Shown here: piece after piece, positions 32,816 to 42,040 of the stretch
Numbering within the stretch: the stretch's first letter is position 1
Layout: every line of letters starts with the position of its first letter
Origin: CAYWMQ01 sp964459635
GTDB taxonomy: Bacteria > Patescibacteriota > Minisyncoccia > Phycocordibacterales > UBA12088
Direction of reading: 5' to 3'
DNA length: 64,000 bases
NCBI GenBank assembly: GCA_964459635.1
Contig: CAYWMQ010000001.1
Span: 1-64,000 of the forward strand
Notes under the pieces: generated by a model
The model's database searches: none
Told to the model about the DNA's origin: nothing
What the model saw: the letters and a program-made list of their open reading frames with translations, nothing else
Made by a program: the position numbers and the translations under genes

Positions 32816-35800
32816 ATGGGAGAGCGTGCCTATATAAAGACAGAGGATGACCCGCTCGCCGGAAAGACGGTCCTTCAGCCGTACGTGTCTGAAGAAGTTC
32901 TGCGCGCCTTGTCCGAAGAGGAACTCTTGAACCAAGCGAACGCTGCGCGTGTCGCCCTTGGGATGGCGCCATTGTCCGACACAGCGGACGCTGTACAAGC
33001 TGATCCACAGCGGAAAGAAGTGATAATTTTGGCTCTCGAACGAAATCTTGCTAAGTTTCACGAAACTCAGCAAGGAGAGAGCGGCGATGCCGAGTTTGCC
33101 TATGTATACGACCCGCGCAATGGCAGAGGTGAATGGCTTTCGCGGGAGCAAGCATTGCGTGCAGGTTTCACTGAGCGTGCTGCTTCTGCGGACGATGCAG
33201 ACGCGCTACGCGCACGTGCCGGAGAGTTGCTTGAACAGGCAAATCTCCTGAGATCTTCGCTGGTGGGAAACCAGAGCAAACAAAAGGCGCGTCTCGACGT
33301 TGCGATCGTGCGCCTTCAGGGGCTTTTGGAGGAAAGGCCATCCGATATTGCTGCGCTTGAAGAAAGAGTGCGTGATCTTGAGGAGGAGGTAAGGCGGCAA
33401 GAACAGCCGGGCGAAAACCCAACTTCAGACGTACAAAACAAGAATCCTGCTATACGCGTGAATGAAAGGGACGTTGCGGCTTCTGAGGAAAAAGCTGCGG
33501 TTGAGCGACAGGAAGCAGAGCTTCGGGACCTATCAAAAAGATTTGAAAGATTTGAAGTAGGCACGGTGTCCGGTGATCAAAACTATTCCCGCGACTATGA
33601 CCGTGCAGAACATCTACTATTTGAGCTGGAAAAACGTCTGGAAGGCTCTTCAGAGCAGGTACGGCAAAGTGAGATTCGCCATTTAGAGCGTTTGATTGTA
33701 AAGCTTGAAAGAATGCAAGCATCAGCAAAGGCCGGACCTGGAGCTCCAGAGCCTGCGCCCACCCCTGCCCAAGAAGCGGATCCACACACTGCAGAACGCG
33801 CGCGAGCACGTGTATACGAAGAAGTGGCGATGGAAATACTCGCGCGACTACCCGAGGGCAACGATTGGGAGAAAGCGAAAAAAAGGTTCTTTACCGACGA
33901 TTGGGAACGAATTACGCGCGAAGTGGGAAGCGAGAGTACCACACCTGATTTGAAAAGGCTTATTGTGGAGTACGATCATTTGCGCGCATATGAATGGAAC
34001 TTAAAAGAGCCGTCTTCGGGCGCAGCCCACACAGAGGCTGCGGAGCCTACCCCCGCTCCCACACCAGAAGCGGATCCTCACGCGAGCGAGCGTGCAGAGG
34101 CGCAGCAGCTCGAAGAAGAGGCGCAGCAGCTCATCGCTACGCTACCTACGGGCTACGACGCTGCAGATCTGAGCAAGCAGGGTGCGGAAAAAAGTTGGGA
34201 AGCGCTTGTGCGGAAAAGTGGCAGTCAAGCAAAGACTCCCGACCTTACGGTGCTGCGTGACGCGCTGGAAGAGCTGCGCAGACTTGTTGCACATACGCCA
34301 CCCAAGGCTCCGGAAAGCCCACATGCCGGATTCAAGATAGAAAAGGGCGGGAAGGCCGAGATCACGCGTCTGGAAAACTATGTTGCTCTGCGACTTGCTG
34401 AACTTCCGGTTACCACTGACGAAGAGAGGGCGCACCATGACGTACTTATTGCTGAGTGGAAACATCTAAAAGAGCAGTATGGCTCACATGCAGCCAAACC
34501 GGAGTACGAGCACTTAAAAGACTTCGTACTCGCTCATTTGAAGCTGGGCGGGGTCACGACAGAAGCTGAGCTTGATGCCGTGCTCGGCGTCGTGTCGGAC
34601 AAGAGCGCACTTGGCACCGAGACCGAGGCTGAGCGCATTACAGCGCTCGCACAGGAGCGGGAAGAGAATCACCTTCGGACGCGCGAGGCATATGGCGCAG
34701 AAATTCGCGAGGCGCGAGAGAGGTACCAAGGCTACCGTAAGGAGCTTCTTGATGCGGAGGAAGCGTATCTTAATGCGGTTACGGCCCACCGGGAAGGCAC
34801 CAAGTACTTTAAGGGGCTGCGCAACAGGCTCTTGCGCAACACTGAGGGTCAGGAGCAGATCGCTAAGCTTGAAAGAGATATGCGAGCTGCGCAGGTGGAG
34901 TTTGAGACAAAGCTTAATGAAATGAAAGCTGAGCGCGCCGAACGCCTGGGACTCACGCATCGCTTGCTTGAAATGAGCTACCAACGGCGGTTGGGTGGTG
35001 AGAACGATCCCGCCGCCCATCCGGAGCGCCGCAAAGCGCAGCGCGAGGCGAAATTTGCTGCGCTCCACGAAGCTCTGGTGCTGCGCTCTACTTCTACGAT
35101 GCTGGAGCTTGCGCAGGGAATCGGCGGCAAGGAGGAGCTTGATATCGCGGTGGCAAGCCGCGTGGGTGTGAGGAGGGAAGACTTGAGTGAAGGAACGCGG
35201 GATGCGTCCGGCGTGCTCACGCCCGAGGCACAGGTACGCGCCACCGCGCGCAAAGAGCACTGGGCGGAGCTTGAAAAAGCGGTCGGCGAACGCAAGGACC
35301 CCTCCCGCCTCGTGCGTACGTACAAGGCGGGGATGCGGTATTACCGGAGCATACCAAAAGAAAAGCAGCTTGCCATACGTATGCTGGGTGGTGGTGCTGT
35401 AGGTCTCGTGGTGGGCGGTGGCGCAGGGGCGGCCGCGTACATGGCGGCGCGCGCAGGCGCAGGCTTCTTCGGAGGTGCACTTATGGCGGGCGCCGTGTCA
35501 AAAAAACTTTTTGGAGCTACCGAGCGGCACATAGCTCGCAGTAAAAAGGGTATATTGGAGAGCGACACCATGACTCTTGCGGATAAACAGCACGAGTACA
35601 TGGCCATGCGCAGGAGAGAGCGCAACATGAAGCGGGGCGCAATGGCCCTCACAGGCGCAGCGGCATTTGCTGCCGGCGCATCCGCAGGACAGGCGGTAAA
35701 CGAGGTTGCCATGAGCGGCCTTTCGCTTGAGTCCATCGGACGTGGCGTGGTACACGGTGTGCCACGCACGGTTGAAGCGTGGAACAACAACGCGCACCGT

Positions 35801-38653
35801 GCATGGGATTATGCTACCGGGGAGACACCCGTCGCGCCCGCGGGAGCTGCCGGAGCCGCACCTGTGGAAGCGCCTCGCAGTGGAGCGACGCAAGCACCCG
35901 AGACACCACCCGACAGTGCGCATGTCGAAGTGCCGCCGGCCGGTGCGCCGCGCGCTCAGGCGGAGATCACGGGCCAAGGTGCATCAGTACAGGAGTTTGA
36001 GCGTATTCGAAAGGAAGGGTACGTCATTACGGAGGAACATGGCGCTCGCGTGTACACGCATCCGGATGGCATGCGCTACCATGTCTTTGGGAATGGGAAC
36101 ATGTACGCAGAGACCCTGAATGAGTCACCCTCTGCAGGGGATGGGCACGCGGGTATCTCAAATTCACCAAAGGTCACTCTGGACAATCTGCCACCGGAGT
36201 TACGTGAGCATTTGGTGCGGCTCGTGCGTGTGCAAGTCTCAGAAGCTATTGAGGCGTACGGCGGCGGCATTGGTGCGGAAGAGCAAAAGCTGGTCCTGGA
36301 GGAGCTCGCCAAGGACGGTCTTACCGCGGACGATGCCTCGCGTGAGGCGGTGATGGAAGCACTGGCGCGAGTAAAAAACGGCATAGGAGACCGCCCGCGT
36401 ACGTTTGAGCCCGGGCCTTCACGCGGCGCTGCGCCTGTCGCGCCCGATGAGGTACGTCCACTCGGCACGCGTACGGCGGCGGCGCCCGAAGCGCTGCATA
36501 CGCGCGCCGCAGCGTCCAGCGTGCAAGAGGCATACGGTGTTGCGGATACAACAGGGAGCCGGAGCCAGCGCATCCTCAATAATTTGGAAAGCATGCGGCA
36601 CACCTTTGCAGGTACGGGTTTCAAGGAAGGGGTAGCAACCACAGCCTCACTTGACTACATTCTTAAGCAGGTCGAGTTACCTAAGAGTTCCATTTTCCCG
36701 CGCGCGAGCTTCCGCGGCGCATGGGGTGCGGTGGCGGACTTCCCGGCCTCACGAATATTCGACAGCCGGCCGGGCGCAGAGCTCCTGCTGCCCAACAGAC
36801 AATGGGTCGCTATGAACCCGACCACAGAGGCTATGACCCGCAACTTCTTCGAGCAGGTGGATCATCGTGTGACCGGCGGTCGCCTCTTGCATAATGCCGA
36901 CTACCTACGCGGCCGCAGTCTGGGCGATGTCATGCATGACTTCGAGCGCATACAGAAGGGGCAGGTACGCGTTGAGGACGTTCTGCGCCAGCGGATGGGG
37001 CGTGGTGCGGCTGTTGCAGCGGAGGCCGACACACGCGTACGCGACACCATGCCGCACGAACAGCCTGCAGCTGCGCGCGTACCGGAGGTGCAAGAGTCGC
37101 GTTCGGGCTTTGTGCCGGGGGAGCGCACGGCGGCGGCGAGCGCCACACTCTTGCGCAAGCTTGATGCGCTCGCCGGCCCGGATGTCTCGCATGTACGCGT
37201 GGCGGACCTTCTCGCACGTGAGCCGCAGACCCTCAGTGAGCAGGTGGCGCGCCAGTATGTTGTTGGCTTCCAAAACAATGGCATTACTGCAGATCCGAAC
37301 CTGTCATTCAAGGAGTACCTCACACGTGCGGTTGACGAGTATCTCGAACGCGGTTATTCGCCGCAAGAGCTTGAAATAGCAATGGACTGGCTTGAGGAGG
37401 AGTACGGCAAGGCATCGGCTCCGCGTTCGCGAGCAAAGTATGCCGTGTATGATGCATCTGAGCCGGTGCCTTTCCGGCGCGCGGGTATTGAGGCTCCAGG
37501 CACGGTGAGTCCCGAGGCTATGCGTGCGTCAGAAGCGCTCACGGGCCGATTGCGTGCGCTCGGTTCCGTAGAGCTCGGGCGCGACTCCGTGAGCGACGTG
37601 TACGCGGGCGACAACAGGGTGAGCGAGCTACTTGGCTCGAAGCCGCGCAGTGCGGGGGACTACGTGGCACAACGCTTCGTGCAGCAGATGAAGGCGCAAG
37701 GCTTTGTCGCAGATGAGCGTTTGCCCTTTGAGCAGTACGCGCGTGAGGTTATTGACCAGTATCTGAAAAAAGGAGGCACGGAGAACAACATTGCAATGCT
37801 TACCGGTATGTTCGAAGACGAAGAACTCGTGCAGCGCGCTCTTGCGCGCTCCGCGAGCGAGTCGTATCACGAAGCGGATGAAGCGCGCGAAGATGTGGCA
37901 TACACACGCGAGCGCGGGAGTCGTCGCTCAGGTGGGCAAACGTCGCGGACGGGCGTGCGTGGTACGTACCACGGCGAGGCGGGTCCGTTAGAGGCGGATG
38001 GTCGTTTTAAGGTGGAGTTTCGCTCGCGTAACCCGCAAGCTCCGGAACTGCGCATCAGGTCGGGAGGACGTTATTATACACAAGCAGTTGAACGTGTTGA
38101 GGCATCTGCTCGGGGTAGTACTCAGTACAAAGGCTGGCTTGAGTACCCTGGGTCTGCGCTCGAACTTATGAATAGGGACGCGTCCTTTGCCAAGCACGTG
38201 TACGACGAACTGCGTGAAGCGGGTTGGGAGGGTCGTACGGGCAACCGATCGTCATGGAAAGTCTACCAGCTGCCCGATGCTGAAACACTGGCGCACACGT
38301 CTCCCCGTGAGCTTCTGGTGAGTGCGGAGGTGCAGGAACTGGAGGGTATGCGGAAGCAGGCACGTTATCTGGAGCACCACGATAGGGATCTGTACGGCAG
38401 ATCACGCATTAACATGGGTCGCGATGGTAAGCTTCGCGGCAGCGGCTCGCTCTTTGAAGAGCGCGAGGGGTCGCGCAACAGAGGCCGGATTGACTCGCAT
38501 GAGCGACAAGCGCGGCGTGAAACAGACGCTCGCAGTAGGCGGGAGTTTAGCCGCAAGATGGACAAGATACGCCGCGATACTGACAAGTTGCGGAGCGATC
38601 GCAAGACGATGCGCGACATACAGCGCATGAAGCAAGATCAGCGCAGACATTAA
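32816..38653 (+). CDS. giant coiled-coil / glycine-rich membrane protein (about 1945 aa), function unknown
   Basis: I do not recognise a named family. Residues 1-840 are charged and largely helical, with coiled-coil stretches (for example LEERVRDLEEEVRRQE) and two related ~100-aa segments separated by PAPTPEADPH linkers. Residues ~850-970 hold a glycine/alanine-rich hydrophobic hairpin (GGGAVGLVVGGGAGAAAYMAARAGAGFFGG; a second at GAMALTGAAAFAAGASAG), flanked by basic residues. The second half has repeated ~100-aa modules (LLARE...LSEQVARQYVVGFQNNGITAD and LLGSK...AGDYVAQRFVQQMKAQGFVAD) and a very basic RD/RE-rich tail. No signal peptide is present, so it probably anchors in the inner membrane with large cytoplasmic arms. 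ATG 32816 follows an extended -10. Confidence 0.72.
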   Translation: MGERAYIKTEDDPLAGKTVLQPYVSEEVLRALSEEELLNQANAARVALGMAPLSDTADAVQADPQRKEVIILALERNLAKFHETQQGESGDAEFAYVYDPRNGRGEWLSREQALRAGFTERAASADDADALRARAGELLEQANLLRSSLVGNQSKQKARLDVAIVRLQGLLEERPSDIAALEERVRDLEEEVRRQEQPGENPTSDVQNKNPAIRVNERDVAASEEKAAVERQEAELRDLSKRFERFEVGTVSGDQNYSRDYDRAEHLLFELEKRLEGSSEQVRQSEIRHLERLIVKLERMQASAKAGPGAPEPAPTPAQEADPHTAERARARVYEEVAMEILARLPEGNDWEKAKKRFFTDDWERITREVGSESTTPDLKRLIVEYDHLRAYEWNLKEPSSGAAHTEAAEPTPAPTPEADPHASERAEAQQLEEEAQQLIATLPTGYDAADLSKQGAEKSWEALVRKSGSQAKTPDLTVLRDALEELRRLVAHTPPKAPESPHAGFKIEKGGKAEITRLENYVALRLAELPVTTDEERAHHDVLIAEWKHLKEQYGSHAAKPEYEHLKDFVLAHLKLGGVTTEAELDAVLGVVSDKSALGTETEAERITALAQEREENHLRTREAYGAEIREARERYQGYRKELLDAEEAYLNAVTAHREGTKYFKGLRNRLLRNTEGQEQIAKLERDMRAAQVEFETKLNEMKAERAERLGLTHRLLEMSYQRRLGGENDPAAHPERRKAQREAKFAALHEALVLRSTSTMLELAQGIGGKEELDIAVASRVGVRREDLSEGTRDASGVLTPEAQVRATARKEHWAELEKAVGERKDPSRLVRTYKAGMRYYRSIPKEKQLAIRMLGGGAVGLVVGGGAGAAAYMAARAGAGFFGGALMAGAVSKKLFGATERHIARSKKGILESDTMTLADKQHEYMAMRRRERNMKRGAMALTGAAAFAAGASAGQAVNEVAMSGLSLESIGRGVVHGVPRTVEAWNNNAHRAWDYATGETPVAPAGAAGAAPVEAPRSGATQAPETPPDSAHVEVPPAGAPRAQAEITGQGASVQEFERIRKEGYVITEEHGARVYTHPDGMRYHVFGNGNMYAETLNESPSAGDGHAGISNSPKVTLDNLPPELREHLVRLVRVQVSEAIEAYGGGIGAEEQKLVLEELAKDGLTADDASREAVMEALARVKNGIGDRPRTFEPGPSRGAAPVAPDEVRPLGTRTAAAPEALHTRAAASSVQEAYGVADTTGSRSQRILNNLESMRHTFAGTGFKEGVATTASLDYILKQVELPKSSIFPRASFRGAWGAVADFPASRIFDSRPGAELLLPNRQWVAMNPTTEAMTRNFFEQVDHRVTGGRLLHNADYLRGRSLGDVMHDFERIQKGQVRVEDVLRQRMGRGAAVAAEADTRVRDTMPHEQPAAARVPEVQESRSGFVPGERTAAASATLLRKLDALAGPDVSHVRVADLLAREPQTLSEQVARQYVVGFQNNGITADPNLSFKEYLTRAVDEYLERGYSPQELEIAMDWLEEEYGKASAPRSRAKYAVYDASEPVPFRRAGIEAPGTVSPEAMRASEALTGRLRALGSVELGRDSVSDVYAGDNRVSELLGSKPRSAGDYVAQRFVQQMKAQGFVADERLPFEQYAREVIDQYLKKGGTENNIAMLTGMFEDEELVQRALARSASESYHEADEAREDVAYTRERGSRRSGGQTSRTGVRGTYHGEAGPLEADGRFKVEFRSRNPQAPELRIRSGGRYYTQAVERVEASARGSTQYKGWLEYPGSALELMNRDASFAKHVYDELREAGWEGRTGNRSSWKVYQLPDAETLAHTSPRELLVSAEVQELEGMRKQARYLEHHDRDLYGRSRINMGRDGKLRGSGSLFEEREGSRNRGRIDSHERQARRETDARSRREFSRKMDKIRRDTDKLRSDRKTMRDIQRMKQDQRRH

Positions 38654-38664
38654 CCCCACCGCAC

Positions 38665-39063
38665 ATGAACAACGATGACACACAAGAAGACGCCGTACAC
38701 CCGCTCTTTGCCGAGCTTGGGCTTGAGGAGATGACACCTGAGGAGCAAGCGGAGACGCTCACGTCTGTGGGAGAGGTGGTATTTCAGGGCGTGATGCTGC
38801 GGGTGATGCGCGTCTTAAGCGAAGAAAAGCAAGACGCGCTGTCCGCGCTCTTCGACGCGAGCACCGAAGACCCCGACTCCGAGGAAAAGCGTGCTGCGAT
38901 ATACGCGTTTATCACGCACGAGGTGCCACAGTACGACGACCTGGTCGAGGAGGAGCTTGATGCGCTATACGAGACCTACAGCGGAAATCTTGAGGAACTG
39001 AGCGCCATAAGCGAAGCAGTCGGTACTGCGGACGCTGCCGTACGCCCGGACGAACAAGTGTAG
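38665..39063 (+). CDS. small acidic protein (132 aa), DUF5663-like
   Basis: The protein is acidic and helical (LFAELGLEEMTPEEQAETLTSVGEVVFQGVMLRVMRVLSEEKQDALSALF is split into short helices), resembling the DUF5663 proteins common in Parcubacteria. It starts 11 nt after the giant coiled-coil gene, without a Shine-Dalgarno, so the two are probably co-transcribed. There is no membrane segment or motif suggesting catalysis. The family match is from memory of the pattern and moderately certain. Confidence 0.65.
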   Translation: MNNDDTQEDAVHPLFAELGLEEMTPEEQAETLTSVGEVVFQGVMLRVMRVLSEEKQDALSALFDASTEDPDSEEKRAAIYAFITHEVPQYDDLVEEELDALYETYSGNLEELSAISEAVGTADAAVRPDEQV

Positions 39064-39171
39064 CTCCGTTGGTACCGTCATCCCATCCGCGCTCATCCGC
39101 GTAGTTTCTGCGTCGGATTCGCGTCATCCCGGGCTTGACCATGCGCGCCTCTGCCCGCACAATGCCTAGAG

Positions 39172-39239
39172 TTGCGACGCCACACATCGTGCGTGTGTGG
39201 GTCGCAATGCCTATTTCGACAGTCAGTTGAAATAGGCAT
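39172..39239. other. two adjacent long hairpins before pepA
   Basis: TTGCGAC-G-CCACACA (39172-39186) pairs with TGTGTGG-GTCGCAA (39194-39207) with one bulge. Then ATGCCTATTTC (39207-39217) pairs with GAAATAGGCAT (39229-39239). No T-run follows either. They fill most of the gap before ATG 39253. Confidence 0.65.
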
Positions 39240-39252
39240 AACACTACCCCCT

Positions 39253-40656
39253 ATGAACATCACCACACCCCCCAGCACACGCGCGCTTGAGTCGGGCGTA
39301 TACACGAGCGTCTCCTTTGTGGAAGACTCGAACATGCATGAGCTCGTACGCACCGATACAGGTGTCTACCGCATGGAAATGGGCATAAAGGACAGTATGC
39401 CCATGACCGCACGCCGCTTTCGCTTGCTCGTGCGTACGCTTGTACAGCACGCCAAAGGCGACAAGCGCAAGAGACTGGCCGTGTCGCTCGATGAGCTCTT
39501 GCGTATAGCGCCCCCCGACATGAGCAGGCTTGAACTTCTGCGTGCTTTTGCAGAAAATGCACACCTTGCAAACTATGCGTTCGTTGCGTTCAAGGAAAAA
39601 CCAAAAGAAGGATGGCCTTTTATGGATGAAATAGCGCTTGCGGGGGCACTTACGGCAGAGGACAAGGCGGTGCTTCGCATAGGGGAGCTCGTGGCGCGCG
39701 AAGTAAATGCCGCACGCGACCTGGCGAACACGCCGGGCGGCGACATGACGCCGGGCATCCTGGCCAAGCGTATTCAAGCGTCCGCGCGTGGGACCGAGGC
39801 AACGGTCAAAGTACTTGGGCGCGTACAAATGGAAAAGCTGGGCATGGGCGCTATTCTTGGCGTAGCGAAGGGTTCAAAGGAAGAGCCAAAGTTCATCATC
39901 GTAGAGTACAAGGGCGCAAAAAAGAAGCAGCCAACGGTGCTTGTGGGAAAGGGTATCACTTTTGACACAGGCGGTCTCAACTTGAAGCCGGGTAACGCCA
40001 TTTCGGACATGCATCTCGATATGTCCGGCGGCGCGGCGGTCGCGCACGCGGTCATAGCGGCGGCGCGCCTCAAGCTCCCTGTACATGCCGTGGCGCTCAT
40101 ACCAGCAGCCGAAAATATGCCGTCGGGGGAGAGCTACCGCCCGGGTGACATACTGCGCTCACTTTCGGGGAAGACCATTGAAGTGTTTGATACGGATGCC
40201 GAAGGCCGCATCGTGCTTGCGGACGCGCTCACCTACGCTGCGCGATATAAGCCTGAGCTCGTGGTCGACGTGGCAACGCTCACGGGAGCGGCTATGGTGG
40301 CGCTTGGAACGAAGGCGTCAGCACTTTTTTCGGCAGATGACGCGCTCCGTGCGCGCATGCTTGCGCTCGCGGAGTTAAGCGGTGATTATTGCTGGCCACT
40401 CCCCATGTGGGAAGAATATAAAGAGCGCGTCAAGGGTAGATTCGGCGATGTGGCCAACCTTCCGGAGTCCAACTACCGCTACGGCGGTTCGACCGATGGG
40501 GCCATGTTTCTTGCGGAATTTGCGCAGGGCTACCCCTGGGTCCACATAGACATGGCCCCGCGCATGACGAGCGACAAGAGCGACCAGCTCTCGCCGGGAG
40601 CCACCGGCGAGCCTGTGCGGATGTTGGTGCGTTTGCTTGAGAGCGTCTCCCGCTAG
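39253..40656 (+). CDS. pepA: leucyl aminopeptidase (M17 family)
   Basis: The 467-aa protein has the M17 signature blocks: KGITFDTGGLNLKP with the metal-binding K and D, HLDMSGGAAV, and DTDAEGRIVLADAL with the metal-binding D/E and catalytic R. It releases N-terminal amino acids from peptides in the cytoplasm and is a near-universal housekeeping enzyme. The open frame begins at 39172, but that segment is the hairpin region. ATG 39253 begins a normal N-terminal domain and follows TAACAC at 39239-39244 by 8 nt. There is no Shine-Dalgarno. Length is slightly below the usual ~500 aa because of a short N-terminal domain. Confidence 0.92.
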   Translation: MNITTPPSTRALESGVYTSVSFVEDSNMHELVRTDTGVYRMEMGIKDSMPMTARRFRLLVRTLVQHAKGDKRKRLAVSLDELLRIAPPDMSRLELLRAFAENAHLANYAFVAFKEKPKEGWPFMDEIALAGALTAEDKAVLRIGELVAREVNAARDLANTPGGDMTPGILAKRIQASARGTEATVKVLGRVQMEKLGMGAILGVAKGSKEEPKFIIVEYKGAKKKQPTVLVGKGITFDTGGLNLKPGNAISDMHLDMSGGAAVAHAVIAAARLKLPVHAVALIPAAENMPSGESYRPGDILRSLSGKTIEVFDTDAEGRIVLADALTYAARYKPELVVDVATLTGAAMVALGTKASALFSADDALRARMLALAELSGDYCWPLPMWEEYKERVKGRFGDVANLPESNYRYGGSTDGAMFLAEFAQGYPWVHIDMAPRMTSDKSDQLSPGATGEPVRMLVRLLESVSR

Positions 40657-40753
40657 TGCGCGTCAATTTGGCGCGCGTACACAGGGTATGGTCTGCTCGC
40701 GCTATCCACGGTCTCCGCTAACGTTGCGCTTGTACTTGGGGTACACTGAAGCT

Positions 40754-42040
40754 ATGCGAGTGGCATTCGCGCGCTTTTTTCCGTACGTCTACGCGGCGTG
40801 TATTGTCGTGCTGGCTGCCGCGCCGCTCGTGTGGGCATATGCACAGGAAGCTTTCGATACCACGGAGCCTGAGCGTCCACCGGCCGCTATAGAAAGCTCG
40901 GCGTCATTTGCGGTGACGCCCGTGGTGTCCAACGAGAAAGCAAAAGCGCGCGACATCATCAAGAAAGAGCTTTTGCTCGAAAATAAGAGTGCCGAGCGCA
41001 TAGGGCTGCGCGCCAAAGTGGAAAACGTAGACCCTGGCGGCGGCGCGGTGTCGTTCGTATCGCCGGGTGAAGCGGATCTGGCTCATTCGCTCGCGAACTG
41101 GGTGGAAATAACACGCGGCGTCGTAGAGCTTGAGCCCGGTGAGAGTCGCAAAGTGCCGTACCTCATACATGTGAACGTTGTGGCGGAGCCGGGGACCTAC
41201 TATGCGCGCATCGCATTTACGGACGGCTCACCTGAGTATGAGACTGACAAACGACCTGATGGAACCAGCCTTCTTTTGACGGTAGAGGTGGCTGATGACG
41301 CACGCGAGCGCCTGCAGCTGGCCGGTTTTGTTGCGTCCCGGTCGCTTGTGTTCGGCGCCGACGCGGCGTTCACGTACCGCCTTGAAAATGTGGGCAACAG
41401 AGACCTGGAGCCGCGCGGCACTATCCGCATATTCAACAGACGCGGCGAGGAGGTCGGGTCTGTGCCGCTCAACGCGGACGGCGTGTCGCTCTCGCCCGCG
41501 AGCAAGCAGCAGCTCGCCACGGCATGGAACGCGAGCGGCCGTTTCGGCAAGTACAAGGCATTTTTGGACCTGGAGTATGGCACGGAGCAGCTCGCGAGTG
41601 TGCAGGACACCGTCTACTTTTGGGTGTTCCCATGGAAAGAAATTCTCGCGTCCATGTTCGGCGTGCTCGTGCTTGCGGTGGTGGGCACCTATGTCATCCA
41701 CATGCGCACCATGGCGCGGCCGGCGCATGTGTATGCGCCCGTGTATCCCGAAGCACAGTCTCGCATGTCACCTAAGTCCGTTCTGATGCCGAGCGGTGCT
41801 CGCAGCCACGGCGATTTCGCAGATCAGCCTGTGGCTTCTGCGGCGCCGGTGCGCGCTACGGCTCAGGCTGCACCTGCTCGCGTCGTAGCTCAGCCTATGC
41901 CGGCGGCTCCTCCCGCGGTTGTCCTGGCGCGCAAGGAAGCGGCATCGCCCGGCCCGGTGGTCTCGCTCGCGCCTCGCAGTCGAGGTGGCTCTCATGTAGA
42001 TGCTCAAGCTCACACCGTTCAACTCAAACCCCGCCGGTAG
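40754..42040 (+). CDS. membrane-anchored Ig-fold protein, DUF916-like, first of three paralogues
   Basis: The 428-aa protein has a signal peptide (FFPYVYAACIVVLAAAPLVWAYAQ), an extracellular Ig-like region with KVPYLIHVNVVAEPGTYYARIAF and VSFVSPGEADL, a second beta domain ending TVYFWVFPW, a membrane span (SMFGVLVLAVVGTYVIH) and a proline/alanine-rich cytoplasmic tail of about 100 residues. The layout resembles DUF916/WxL-interacting proteins. The start at ATG 40754 follows TACACT (40742-40747) by 6 nt; upstream codons overlap pepA. It overlaps the next gene by 41 nt if ATG 42000 is used there. A role in binding or organising surface polymers is plausible. Confidence 0.7.
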   Translation: MRVAFARFFPYVYAACIVVLAAAPLVWAYAQEAFDTTEPERPPAAIESSASFAVTPVVSNEKAKARDIIKKELLLENKSAERIGLRAKVENVDPGGGAVSFVSPGEADLAHSLANWVEITRGVVELEPGESRKVPYLIHVNVVAEPGTYYARIAFTDGSPEYETDKRPDGTSLLLTVEVADDARERLQLAGFVASRSLVFGADAAFTYRLENVGNRDLEPRGTIRIFNRRGEEVGSVPLNADGVSLSPASKQQLATAWNASGRFGKYKAFLDLEYGTEQLASVQDTVYFWVFPWKEILASMFGVLVLAVVGTYVIHMRTMARPAHVYAPVYPEAQSRMSPKSVLMPSGARSHGDFADQPVASAAPVRATAQAAPARVVAQPMPAAPPAVVLARKEAASPGPVVSLAPRSRGGSHVDAQAHTVQLKPRR

